A stretch of DNA of 38,237 bases, from contig MGKV01000014.1 in NCBI GenBank assembly GCA_001795795.1, positions 1 through 38,237 of the forward strand, in the 5' to 3' direction. Shown here one piece after another: positions 27,661 to 35,923 of the stretch. The notes under the pieces are model-generated. The model was not told where the DNA came from, did not search any database, and was given only the letters and a program-made list of their open reading frames with translations. Position 1 is the first letter of the stretch; every line of letters begins with the position of its first letter. The position numbers and the translations under genes are program-made. Source of the stretch: Candidatus Yanofskybacteria bacterium RIFCSPLOWO2_02_FULL_45_18. GTDB lineage: Bacteria; Patescibacteriota; Minisyncoccia; 2-02-FULL-40-12; GWA2-44-9.

Positions 27661-28456
27661 TATGTTTACTAATCTTTATCCAATCTTCCAATGATAAATT
27701 TTCAGCCCGGACATCTTCTTTTATTCCGAGCTTTCTGAATATTTCGGCCATTTTTGGTTTATCGGTTTTCAGGTATCTGGCCAAATTGCCCGCCAGCTGT
27801 TTTCTCTTTCCCGAAAACCCAACCCGCATAATTTTGAACAAATCCGCCTCGCCAACTTTTAATTTTTCATTTTTCATTTTTAATTTTATGATTGCCGAAT
27901 CAACTTTAGGTATCGGACGGAAACTCCCCCGTGAAACATGACCGATAATTTCTGGTTTGGAATAATATTGAACCGAAAGCGCGAGTAAATTCATGCGGGG
28001 TGGTTTTGCCACGATACGTTGTGCGACTTCTTTTTGCACCGTTAAGACAATCAGTTTCGGTTGGAGCCACTTTTCAAAAATAGTTTTGAGAAGATGCGAG
28101 GTAATGTAGTAAGGAATGTTGCCCACTACCCTGTATCCGCCAATTTCTAATTTCAAATTTCTAATTTCTAATTTTAAAATGTCGGCTTCTATAATCTCTA
28201 CATTGTTGTACTCGGTAAACTTTTCTTTAAGCGGCGCGATAAGGCGGCGGTCTTTTTCAATGGCGATAATCCGGCCGGCTTTTTCGGCCAGCTTTTCAGT
28301 CAGATTCCCCGTGCCGGGGCCGATTTCCAGAACAGTATCATTTGCATTCAGTTCCGCCACGCGAACGATTTTATCCAAAACCCCCTGATTTATCAGGAAA
28401 TTTTGTCCCAGAGATTTTTTAGTTTTCAGCCCGTATCCTCTTTGGATATTGGACAT
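27656..28456 (-). CDS. rsmA: 16S rRNA dimethyladenosine transferase KsgA/RsmA
   Basis: KKSLGQNFLINQGVLDKIV, VLEIGPGTGNLTEKLAEKAGRIIAIEKD, VVGNIPYYITSHLL, RPIPKVDSAII. Confidence 0.94.
   Translation of the reverse strand: MSNIQRGYGLKTKKSLGQNFLINQGVLDKIVRVAELNANDTVLEIGPGTGNLTEKLAEKAGRIIAIEKDRRLIAPLKEKFTEYNNVEIIEADILKLEIRNLKLEIGGYRVVGNIPYYITSHLLKTIFEKWLQPKLIVLTVQKEVAQRIVAKPPRMNLLALSVQYYSKPEIIGHVSRGSFRPIPKVDSAIIKLKMKNEKLKVGEADLFKIMRVGFSGKRKQLAGNLARYLKTDKPKMAEIFRKLGIKEDVRAENLSLEDWIKISKHT
27854..27888. repeat. five-heptad array inside rsmA (second)
   Basis: AACTTTT|AATTTTT|CATTTTT|CATTTTT|AATTTTA. Confidence 0.75.
28142..28176. repeat. five-heptad array inside rsmA (first)
   Basis: AATTTCT|AATTTCA|AATTTCT|AATTTCT|AATTTTA. 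Confidence 0.8.
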
Positions 28457-28503
28457 TGATTATAAATTAGATATTAGAAATTGTTAGAATATTTGAAGAT
28501 TGT

Positions 28504-30507
28504 CTAGTACTCCACAACATCCTCATCTTCGTAATCTTTCCCGGCCTCCCATCTGACCAAATGCGTCGGAATTTCGCCGATGAATCGTGAGGGCAGATTG
28601 GCTTCCATGGTACCGAAGATGCGGCGATATTTGGAGTAGGTTACTATCAGTTGTTCCTTGGCGCGGGTAACGGCAACATAGCAAAGGCGGCGCTCCTCCT
28701 CCAGCTCCTTTGGTTCAAACAGTGTTCGGTTGTGAGGGAAAAGCCCCTCCTCCATGCCAGCGATAAATACTACTGGAAACTCAAGCCCCTTGGAAGAGTG
28801 TACGGTCATTAGGGTTATGCGCTCGTTGCCATCCCTTAATTTTTCTATATTTTGTAATAACGTGATTTCTTCAAGAAAAGAAGCCAACCCGTCTTCTTTG
28901 GTTGCGTCATATTTTTTAGCGACCGTCAGAAGTTCTTTCAGATTTTCAATGCGCTCATCGGCGGTTTCAAATTCATCGCGCGAGGGAGCGTAAATTGTTT
29001 TTAGATAATCTTCATAATTAGTTTGGTCAATTACGGACTTGATTAACGCGGTTAATTTTTCTTTTTTTGCTTTTTCCGACAGAGCGGCTATTAATTTGGA
29101 AAATGCCGCCAGCCCCCTTTTTTGCTTGGTATCGGAACTCAAAGTTTCGGTCAAACTATCGGCTGTTTCAATAAGACTATGCCCGGGCTTGTTTGCGAAT
29201 GATATTTTCTCAACCGTTTTGTCTCCAATACCGCGGGTGGGGATATTCACGGCCCGGCTGAAACTGATGATGTCGCTGGGATTATTTATAAGTCGGAGAT
29301 AAGACAAGATGTCTTTTATTTCTCTGCGCTCGTAGAATTTAATGCCGCCGATAATCTGGTATGGGAACCCCCGTTTTATGAGCGCCTCTTCAATTGCGCG
29401 GGATTGGGCATGCGTTCGGTATAGGACGACAAAGTCGGCGATTTTGCGGCCCTTGGCCGCGAGCTCTTCAATGGTGTAAACAATAAAATTAGCTTCGTCG
29501 CGTTCGTTTAGCGTTTCTTTAACGATGATTTTCTCGCCGGTGTTATTTTCCGTCCATAGTTCTTTTGGCATCTGCATTTTGTTGTTGGCGATTATTTCAT
29601 CGGCGGCGGCGAGAATAGTTTTGGTGGAGCGGTAGTTCTGCTCCAGCATGACGATTTTGGCGTCGGGATAATCTTTCTCAAAATTCAGAATATTGCGGAT
29701 GTCGGCCTCGCGGAACATATATATTGATTGGGCATCATCCCCGATGCAAAACAGGTTTTTGGTTTTTTGAGCCAGCAGAGACACCAAAACATACTGGTCG
29801 TGGCTCGTGTCCTGATATTCGTCTACGAGGATGTAATGCCAAAGGTTGTGATATTTTGCCAGAGTTTCGGGATTGCTCTTGAAAATCCTGACTGTCAGGC
29901 CAATAAGGTCGTCAAAATCCAATGCATTCATTTTTTTGAGATTCTCCTGATAAGTGCGGTAAACCTGTGCCACCAGCTTGGAATAAAAGTCGCTGCCGGT
30001 ATAACTTTCGGCCGGAACGAGTTCGGTTTTGAGTTTGGAAATCCTAGAACGGATAGAACGCGGATTATAGCGTTTAGTGTCAACTTCAAACGAAGCCATT
30101 ATTTTTTTAATTAAACTGGCTTGGTCACCTTCATCCAAAATTGTGAAATTCCTAGAGTAACCGATTCTCTCTATCTCGCGGCGCAGGATTCGGGCGCATA
30201 CCGAGTGGAAGGTGCCGATTTGCGGCGTAGCCGCAAATCGTCCCGAGGAGCGGTGCGACGAGGGGCTATTTTCAAGGAGAGCGGCAATCCGTTCTTTTAT
30301 TTCTCCCGCCGCTTTGTTGGTAAAGGTAACGGCTAAAATATTCTCTGGCCTCACTCCCGAAGAGATTAAATAGGCAATGCGGTGAGTAAGACATCTTGTT
30401 TTTCCCGAGCCGGGTCCGGAGATGACCAAAACAGGGCCGTCAATCGTTTTGACGGCCTCTATTTGTTTTCCATTCAAACCGGCGAGGATTTGGGTTTCGG
30501 GATTCAT
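28504..30507 (-). CDS. UvrD/PcrA-type SF1 helicase
   Basis: LNGKQIEAVKTIDGPVLVISGPGSGKTRCLTHRIAYLI, ALDFDDLIGL, ILVDEYQDTSHDQY, GDDAQSIYMFREAD, EQNYRST, LMTVHSSKGLEFPVVFIAGMEEGLFPH, YVAVTRAKEQL. Confidence 0.95.
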   Translation of the reverse strand: MNPETQILAGLNGKQIEAVKTIDGPVLVISGPGSGKTRCLTHRIAYLISSGVRPENILAVTFTNKAAGEIKERIAALLENSPSSHRSSGRFAATPQIGTFHSVCARILRREIERIGYSRNFTILDEGDQASLIKKIMASFEVDTKRYNPRSIRSRISKLKTELVPAESYTGSDFYSKLVAQVYRTYQENLKKMNALDFDDLIGLTVRIFKSNPETLAKYHNLWHYILVDEYQDTSHDQYVLVSLLAQKTKNLFCIGDDAQSIYMFREADIRNILNFEKDYPDAKIVMLEQNYRSTKTILAAADEIIANNKMQMPKELWTENNTGEKIIVKETLNERDEANFIVYTIEELAAKGRKIADFVVLYRTHAQSRAIEEALIKRGFPYQIIGGIKFYERREIKDILSYLRLINNPSDIISFSRAVNIPTRGIGDKTVEKISFANKPGHSLIETADSLTETLSSDTKQKRGLAAFSKLIAALSEKAKKEKLTALIKSVIDQTNYEDYLKTIYAPSRDEFETADERIENLKELLTVAKKYDATKEDGLASFLEEITLLQNIEKLRDGNERITLMTVHSSKGLEFPVVFIAGMEEGLFPHNRTLFEPKELEEERRLCYVAVTRAKEQLIVTYSKYRRIFGTMEANLPSRFIGEIPTHLVRWEAGKDYEDEDVVEY

Positions 30508-31178
30508 TTTTGGCTTTTAATTTTTTGGCCCATTTCTTTAATTTTTTCCAGAAAACGCGGCAGAACCAGTTTTTTATCATCGGTAAGCTCACGATAGGTT
30601 ATAAGATAACCCTGATAAGCCCAGACGGGGTCCATTCTTAGCGGGTAGGTGTCTACGAATACCAACTCCGGATCGTCTTTGCCGGGACGGGTGCCTATCA
30701 TGATATTTCCTGGATGGGGGTCGGCCGAAATATCTTCGGCCAGAGCCATATCCATCATACGGACATACAGGTCGTCTATGGACGACTCAAACCGTTTGAG
30801 AACATCCGGCGGCTGATTTTTGAGCGTCCCGCCCGATATTTTTTCCTGGACGAAAAACACTGTGTTTTGTTCCTTCTGGTTTGCCCCCGCCACAAAATGT
30901 GTTTCGGCGACATTCGGGCCGAGATATTTTTTTAGGATTAGATAAATATTCTTGGCCTGATTGGCAAGGGCAATCAGTTGGTTCGGCTCTAACTTTTGTA
31001 GGCCGCTTTTGTCTATAAGGATGTTCTCCATGTGGTCGTAAAGACGGTAAAGTTCCTTGACCACATAGCGGGGGTTGCTCTCAAAGTCCTTAATTCTGGC
31101 GAACTCGCCCGTCTGAAACCGGTCAATAAATTTTTCCTTGAAAGGCGGTTTGGGTTTTGATTCGCCGAATCCGAACAT
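30504..31178 (-). CDS. protein-kinase-like fold protein (ABC1/UbiB- or APH-like motifs)
   Basis: ADPHPGNIMIGTRPGKDDPELVFVDTYPLR resembles HPGN catalytic loop plus D-x-x-P; 4-nt overlap with helicase. Confidence 0.45.
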   Translation of the reverse strand: MFGFGESKPKPPFKEKFIDRFQTGEFARIKDFESNPRYVVKELYRLYDHMENILIDKSGLQKLEPNQLIALANQAKNIYLILKKYLGPNVAETHFVAGANQKEQNTVFFVQEKISGGTLKNQPPDVLKRFESSIDDLYVRMMDMALAEDISADPHPGNIMIGTRPGKDDPELVFVDTYPLRMDPVWAYQGYLITYRELTDDKKLVLPRFLEKIKEMGQKIKSQK

Positions 31179-31231
31179 ATGGAGTTAATTTTAACAGATT
31201 TTATCAGTTAAAACAAATTAAAAACGGACAG

Positions 31232-31765
31232 TCACATACGAAGACTATCCGAAATAATTCGCTGACCCGTCAGGTGTTTGTAAATATCTTGAACGGTATG
31301 TTTCCGAAGAATTAAAACCGCAAGGACTAATATAATAAGGTTGTAAGCGGCATGGATTAAAATTGGAAGCCAAAGGGACTGATACACTACGCCGACAAAT
31401 GATGCGATAGGTCCCCAGAGGAGAGTAAGACAGAACTGAAGCGGATTTTTGTATAGAAACCAGTGGCACAAGCTGAATAGCAAATTTAAGATTACTGCTA
31501 CTCCCCAAAATCCCAAAGACGGACGGACAAATAGTATAACAAGCGGAGCTCTGAAAATCATTTCTTCCAAAAGCGAAGCATAGAAACAGCACCAAGGTAC
31601 GCAAAGTAGCCAAAATACACGGGACTTATTTGAGACAGTCCATTCCGTAATGTTTCGTCTCGGAATGCAAAAAGCTAAAAACAGGGCTATATAAGTAGAC
31701 AACAAGACCCAAATTCCTGTGATAATCGATATTGTGGGCAGAAAAAAATAAATTCTTTGCAACAA
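31232..31765 (-). CDS. CPBP-family intramembrane metalloprotease-like protein
   Basis: EEMIFRAPL (EExxxR), FSLCHWF and LPILIHAAYNLI histidine motifs in TM segments. Confidence 0.7.
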   Translation of the reverse strand: MLQRIYFFLPTISIITGIWVLLSTYIALFLAFCIPRRNITEWTVSNKSRVFWLLCVPWCCFYASLLEEMIFRAPLVILFVRPSLGFWGVAVILNLLFSLCHWFLYKNPLQFCLTLLWGPIASFVGVVYQSLWLPILIHAAYNLIILVLAVLILRKHTVQDIYKHLTGQRIISDSLRM

Positions 31766-32010
31766 TTACAAGCTCCTTTGTAAAGGTTCCTTACTGCGGT
31801 GGTCATTATATCAAAAAGTTCGGACTTACTTCCAGCAGAATCCTGACTGACATTCCACGCGCTCCGCGTGTGCCTCATTCGGGATTCTGCTGGAATTGTG
31901 GACTTAACGGGACGATGTTTGACTACATAAAGCATTGGGGAAATGCAGGAATCTCGTTAAAAAGCTACCAACTACTTTCACAAGCTTATAGTCAAATATA
32001 CGCCCAGTAA
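31765..32010 (+). pseudogene. possible CHC2/T4-gp61-like zinc-ribbon primase fragment
   Basis: KVPYCGGHYIKKFG...HSGFCWNCGLNGTMFDYIKHW resembles primase zinc-ribbon motifs; no good start codon (only TTG 31732), C-terminally short. Confidence 0.25.
31830..31895. repeat. 14-bp inverted repeat with nested hairpin
   Basis: TTCCAGCAGAATCC (31830-31843) / GGATTCTGCTGGAA (31882-31895); inner CACGCG-ctc-CGCGTG (31856-31870). Confidence 0.8.
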
Positions 32011-32049
32011 GTATCAAGGATTGCTATTTGAAAGACAACTTAATATCAG

Positions 32050-32781
32050 TTACAAGAACCAATTCTCCTCAAAAAATCGGGGGTCATAGGTATAATTTTC
32101 GTCAACTGCCACCATATTTACTAAAAAGTGAAGTCCAACACGATTCTCGCCGTGATAGTAAATCAAATCTTTCCAATAATAAGTATCCAAAGAAGCGTTC
32201 TTAAGTTTTCTAAAAACATCACTATACTTACTAAACGTCGGCTCAAAAACCAACTCTGGGGAAATTCTATTTGGGAGTAAAAAGTGTCTATAATAATAAA
32301 CTAGCGCCCGGAATGGTTGTTCAAAGTTTTCAAATACATCTAAAACTATTTGCGTGTTCACATTTAAAAAGTTCCTAAATCTTAACTCTTTTTCACTATT
32401 TCCGTCGTTATATTCTTCTAATGGTTTATTTGTATCAGCATTCTCACGTTTAAATAATACAATTTTTTCAGAATTCTCATTCGCATAATTATCAATGGCT
32501 TTAATGGTTTCTGTTGCATTAGCGGTATAGTAGTTTAAACGAAGACCCCCATTGGGAACATCTGCATCTTTTATGTAGTTAATATAAAAACCTGGAGTTA
32601 TATCTCTAAAATCAGATACTTTGAATAATGGCTTAAGTAATTTTATACAATCAAGATATTTTTCCGGGGTTAAAAGTTGTAAATCTGGTATGCTAAAAAA
32701 TACTCTGCCATTCAAATGTTTTTTCGGAAGATTATACACCCCGTCCACATTGCTTCCTTCAATTTTTTGTATTATATCCAT
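32050..32781 (-). CDS. hypothetical protein, RM-linked
   Basis: 243-aa ORF on same strand directly downstream of the RM genes; no family recognised. Confidence 0.6.
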   Translation of the reverse strand: MDIIQKIEGSNVDGVYNLPKKHLNGRVFFSIPDLQLLTPEKYLDCIKLLKPLFKVSDFRDITPGFYINYIKDADVPNGGLRLNYYTANATETIKAIDNYANENSEKIVLFKRENADTNKPLEEYNDGNSEKELRFRNFLNVNTQIVLDVFENFEQPFRALVYYYRHFLLPNRISPELVFEPTFSKYSDVFRKLKNASLDTYYWKDLIYYHGENRVGLHFLVNMVAVDENYTYDPRFFEENWFL

Positions 32782-32787
32782 TCTAAA

Positions 32788-33093
32788 TTACTTTATGAAA
32801 CCACGCTTAACTGCTTTTTTAATAATTACCATTAAATCATTTTTGGGAATAAGTGGAGCAAATTGACCAAATACCCATCTACCTTTAACAGATGGTTTTT
32901 TGCCTATAATGTAGTAACAGAAGCGATATTCTATTATCCCAGTTTCAAACTTAATTTTTTGTAAATAAAAATACTTTTTTGAGTAAGTTGATTGTCTGTG
33001 TTTCAATTCGTCAATTATCGTAAATCTTAAAACCTTTCCGTCAGGGAACCTTGCCACACCTTTTTTGCCAATGTTGTTTGGGGGATTGTTCAT
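32788..33093 (-). CDS. hypothetical protein, RM-linked
   Basis: 101-aa basic ORF, overlaps methyltransferase stop by 4 nt. Confidence 0.6.
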   Translation of the reverse strand: MNNPPNNIGKKGVARFPDGKVLRFTIIDELKHRQSTYSKKYFYLQKIKFETGIIEYRFCYYIIGKKPSVKGRWVFGQFAPLIPKNDLMVIIKKAVKRGFIK

Positions 33094-34220
33094 AAAATCT
33101 TTACTGGTTTGTGTCTTAAAAATTCGTATTCGCTTTTTGAGAATAAACTACTTGGTAAATCACCTAATCTTTTTTGGGCAACTTTGATTGCTGGTTCTGA
33201 TTGGTCAATACCAATCCAATTGCGGTTAAGTAATTGTGCCGCAACAAGCGTTGTGCCCGAACCGCAAAAACAATCCAAAACTAAGCCACCTTCGTTTGAT
33301 GATGTTTCCACAATTAGTTTTAACATATCCAGGTTTTTCTCTGTTGGATATTGAGGATATTGGGGGTCTTTAAACTCCCAGATATCTTGCATTTTCTTGC
33401 CTTCTTTTTCGTCAAGAAAGATTTTTTTACGTGGCACTCCGTTTGTTGACCACTCTATTAGTTCTTGTTGGTCCCATTGGTCTAAAATTGCTGGGTCGGT
33501 TCTCCAGTGGCGACCTTTGGGTGGTTTCATTCCTTTCCACTCTTTGCTTGTGTTTCCGTTGGAAGTTTCGCCAGGTGCGTGAAGTGGAATTGTGGTATAT
33601 CGTCGCCCATTTTTGTCAAACTTTTTAAATAAGCGCTCTTCATCTTCTTCAGAAAAAGGAATACGTGGGTTATTCCAAATCGGGTTCTCTGATTTTGAAT
33701 AGAATAATATCAAATCCTTGATATTACCATAAGCTTTGCGATGAAAGTTCTTGGGATTACACTTGATACGAGTAATATCATTTCTAAACATATCTCGCCC
33801 AAAAACCTCGTCCATAATAAGTTTTACGTAATGCCCAATCTTATAGTCAATGTGAAGGTAAATAGAACCACGCTCTGACAAAAGTTCACGTAAAAAAAAT
33901 AAGCGTTCTCGTAAAAATTCCAAAAAATCAGCTCCAATCAAAATGTCGCTATACGCAATTGCATCGTTGCTACTACTGCTGATTGTATTTGCACGGTCAT
34001 CGCTAATTTTAAAATGTCCGCTTGTGGCAAATGGGGGGTCAATATAAACCAAGTCAATCTTGCCCGAATAATTATCAAGTAGTGTTTTGAGAGCAGGAAG
34101 GTTATCGGCATAAATTAGTTTGTTTTTTGCTCCTCTGCCAGAGATTACTCTTAATTCTGCTTTTACTGTTTTTTCAAGAATATCTTTCTCGTGTTTCTTG
34201 TTTTCATAAGTAATAAACAT
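33090..34220 (-). CDS. DNA adenine methyltransferase (beta-class, type III-like)
   Basis: KIDLVYIDPPFATSGHF (motif IV DPPF) preceding VLDCFCGSGTTLVAAQLLNRNWIGID (motif I FxGxG). Confidence 0.88.
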   Translation of the reverse strand: MFITYENKKHEKDILEKTVKAELRVISGRGAKNKLIYADNLPALKTLLDNYSGKIDLVYIDPPFATSGHFKISDDRANTISSSSNDAIAYSDILIGADFLEFLRERLFFLRELLSERGSIYLHIDYKIGHYVKLIMDEVFGRDMFRNDITRIKCNPKNFHRKAYGNIKDLILFYSKSENPIWNNPRIPFSEEDEERLFKKFDKNGRRYTTIPLHAPGETSNGNTSKEWKGMKPPKGRHWRTDPAILDQWDQQELIEWSTNGVPRKKIFLDEKEGKKMQDIWEFKDPQYPQYPTEKNLDMLKLIVETSSNEGGLVLDCFCGSGTTLVAAQLLNRNWIGIDQSEPAIKVAQKRLGDLPSSLFSKSEYEFLRHKPVKIL

Positions 34221-34225
34221 AGTAA

Positions 34226-35008
34226 TTAGATTTGGTATAGAAACTCACGCAAAACAAGTGCGCTCATAATGTTCTCTTTCTTCAATTTACCCGCAATGCT
34301 TTTATACATTTTATTGTTACCTTTGATATAAAGCACCCCATCAAGTATTGCGACAGTTATCGCCTCTATACCTTTCGCCTTTACTGTTGCGATAGCATCG
34401 TTAAATTGTGCATTTTGGTGTCCACCGAAATCAGTCAGAAACTTTGCTTCGCCCATAACGTATTTTCCATTGAAGCGACCAATAAAGTCCAGTCCTTTGT
34501 TGTGTTTGTAGTTCAGATGTTCTTTTGCAAACCTCATCATCTCTGCATCACTTGCATCTAAAATGGTATTTCCTTTTGCTTTTACAAATTCGTCAAGTTT
34601 CACTGGTTCAATTCCTAATGACTTCTTTTTAAGCCAGCGCTTGAAAAGTGGTCCAATCTGTCGGTTTGTTTCTTTTGGTTCAGAACAACGGGCGTAAATC
34701 GTATTAAGTCCCATTTCATATAAGCGACCAGAAAGCCGTGCTACTGTCGCAGGATTTCGCTCTAACGCAGTTTCATCGCGTTTTAAATAGGCAACATAGG
34801 AATCTTTAATTGGGAATAATTCAAACTTTAAAAGATTTTTTAAGAGAGTTATGTTATCACGTTTTCTAAACGCTTTTTCTACGTCTTTCCAAAGTTCCTC
34901 ATTAAGCTCGCGGATTCCTTCGGGAATTGTTGGATATACTTGAAATAAGTCGTCTAGGTAACTTCTTTGGTTCGCGTAGTCAATACTCAATTGTGTCCAG
35001 TAGTTCAT
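34226..35008 (-). CDS. putative type II restriction endonuclease (PD-(D/E)XK-like)
   Basis: KGLDFIGRFNGKYVMGEAKFLTDFGGHQNAQF (D...GEAK motif) immediately upstream of the methyltransferase; start trimmed to MNYWTQLS. Confidence 0.7.
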   Translation of the reverse strand: MNYWTQLSIDYANQRSYLDDLFQVYPTIPEGIRELNEELWKDVEKAFRKRDNITLLKNLLKFELFPIKDSYVAYLKRDETALERNPATVARLSGRLYEMGLNTIYARCSEPKETNRQIGPLFKRWLKKKSLGIEPVKLDEFVKAKGNTILDASDAEMMRFAKEHLNYKHNKGLDFIGRFNGKYVMGEAKFLTDFGGHQNAQFNDAIATVKAKGIEAITVAILDGVLYIKGNNKMYKSIAGKLKKENIMSALVLREFLYQI

Positions 35009-35027
35009 GGTTTTAATAAAATAAAAA

Positions 35028-35053
35028 GTTAACTTGTATACTAACAAGTTAAC
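35028..35053. promoter_or_regulatory. operator-like palindrome upstream of the restriction gene
   Basis: GTTAACTTGT-atacta-ACAAGTTAAC, perfect 10-bp arms, 20 nt upstream of ATG 35008. Confidence 0.65.
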
Positions 35054-35096
35054 ACATAGCGATATTTTTTCAATTGTGTCTTTTGAGAACTACCTT

Positions 35097-35474
35097 TTAG
35101 GAATGTAACCTAAATGACCTACCTTTTTTCTTGTCATCTTTGTCGTCTTTCGCCCCAACTTCTTCTCGCATTTCTTTTGCCGTTCGTTTTGCCCAGAACA
35201 CATTTACAAAATGCCAAACAAACATAGAAAGAACCGCCATAGCACCTAATGGGGGGTATATCGCTCCTAATACAAAAGTCAGAATCAGCAAAAGAAAGGT
35301 GCCACCAATATAATCAAAGAAGCGGCGTGTTTGGTTTAGGTAAAGCCACCCGAAAGCTCCAAAGAATAACACTAAAATAGCGGCAGTATTAGGATTTTTA
35401 TTCTTTGCCTTGATGCTTGCTCTATATAGTTCTTCCTCTTTAATTTTTTGTTTTTCTGCTTCGGTTAAAGCCAT
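35097..35474 (-). CDS. small TM2-domain-like membrane protein
   Basis: KNPNTAAILVLFFGAFGWLYLNQTRRFFDYIGGTFLLLILTFVLGAIYPPLGAMAVLSMFVWHFVNVFWAKR. Confidence 0.5.
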   Translation of the reverse strand: MALTEAEKQKIKEEELYRASIKAKNKNPNTAAILVLFFGAFGWLYLNQTRRFFDYIGGTFLLLILTFVLGAIYPPLGAMAVLSMFVWHFVNVFWAKRTAKEMREEVGAKDDKDDKKKGRSFRLHS

Positions 35475-35923
35475 TGTTTTTTGAAGCTTTTAGCTTGCCC
35501 GCTAATAAGCTCCGTTATTTTTTTATTCCACCGAAACCTATAATTTTTCCTGTTTTTGTAGATGTGCCTTTTCACAAACTGCCTCGGTATTTTAGTTATG
35601 AAAAATGGTTCCAGTGTTTCCTCGCCAAGCAAGACGACAATTAAATAATCAAATTCTCCAAGGTCGTTTCTAAAGTCAAAAGAGGTTGCGCTGTTTTTGC
35701 TTTTAATCACGCGGGTTTTTATTTGATAAGTTCTGCCTTGCAAGTCGGTGGCATCGTAATCTTTGTTAACTAAACTTTTAGCCAAGTTCAATTTGAATTT
35801 TTTAGCCGCAAGCCATTCTCCATAATCGCCGACAATCTCGCCTTGCGTTCTAACAACCCCCAGTTTCTCCAACTGATTTACTGCGGTTAAATACTCTTTT
35901 ATTGCTTCGTGAATTTTTGTCAT
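35465..35923 (-). CDS. hypothetical protein with PD-(D/E)XK-like motif
   Basis: GEWLAAKKFKLNLAKSLVNKDYDATDLQGRTYQIKTRV (D...QIK) resembling nuclease-fold core. Confidence 0.45.
   Translation of the reverse strand: MTKIHEAIKEYLTAVNQLEKLGVVRTQGEIVGDYGEWLAAKKFKLNLAKSLVNKDYDATDLQGRTYQIKTRVIKSKNSATSFDFRNDLGEFDYLIVVLLGEETLEPFFITKIPRQFVKRHIYKNRKNYRFRWNKKITELISGQAKSFKKQWL

Noticed and set aside
31687-31935. 82-aa minus-strand ORF MLYVVKHRPVKSTIPAESRM...
   Set aside because: Lies antisense to the zinc-ribbon-like frame and out of frame with the CPBP gene; no supporting motif.
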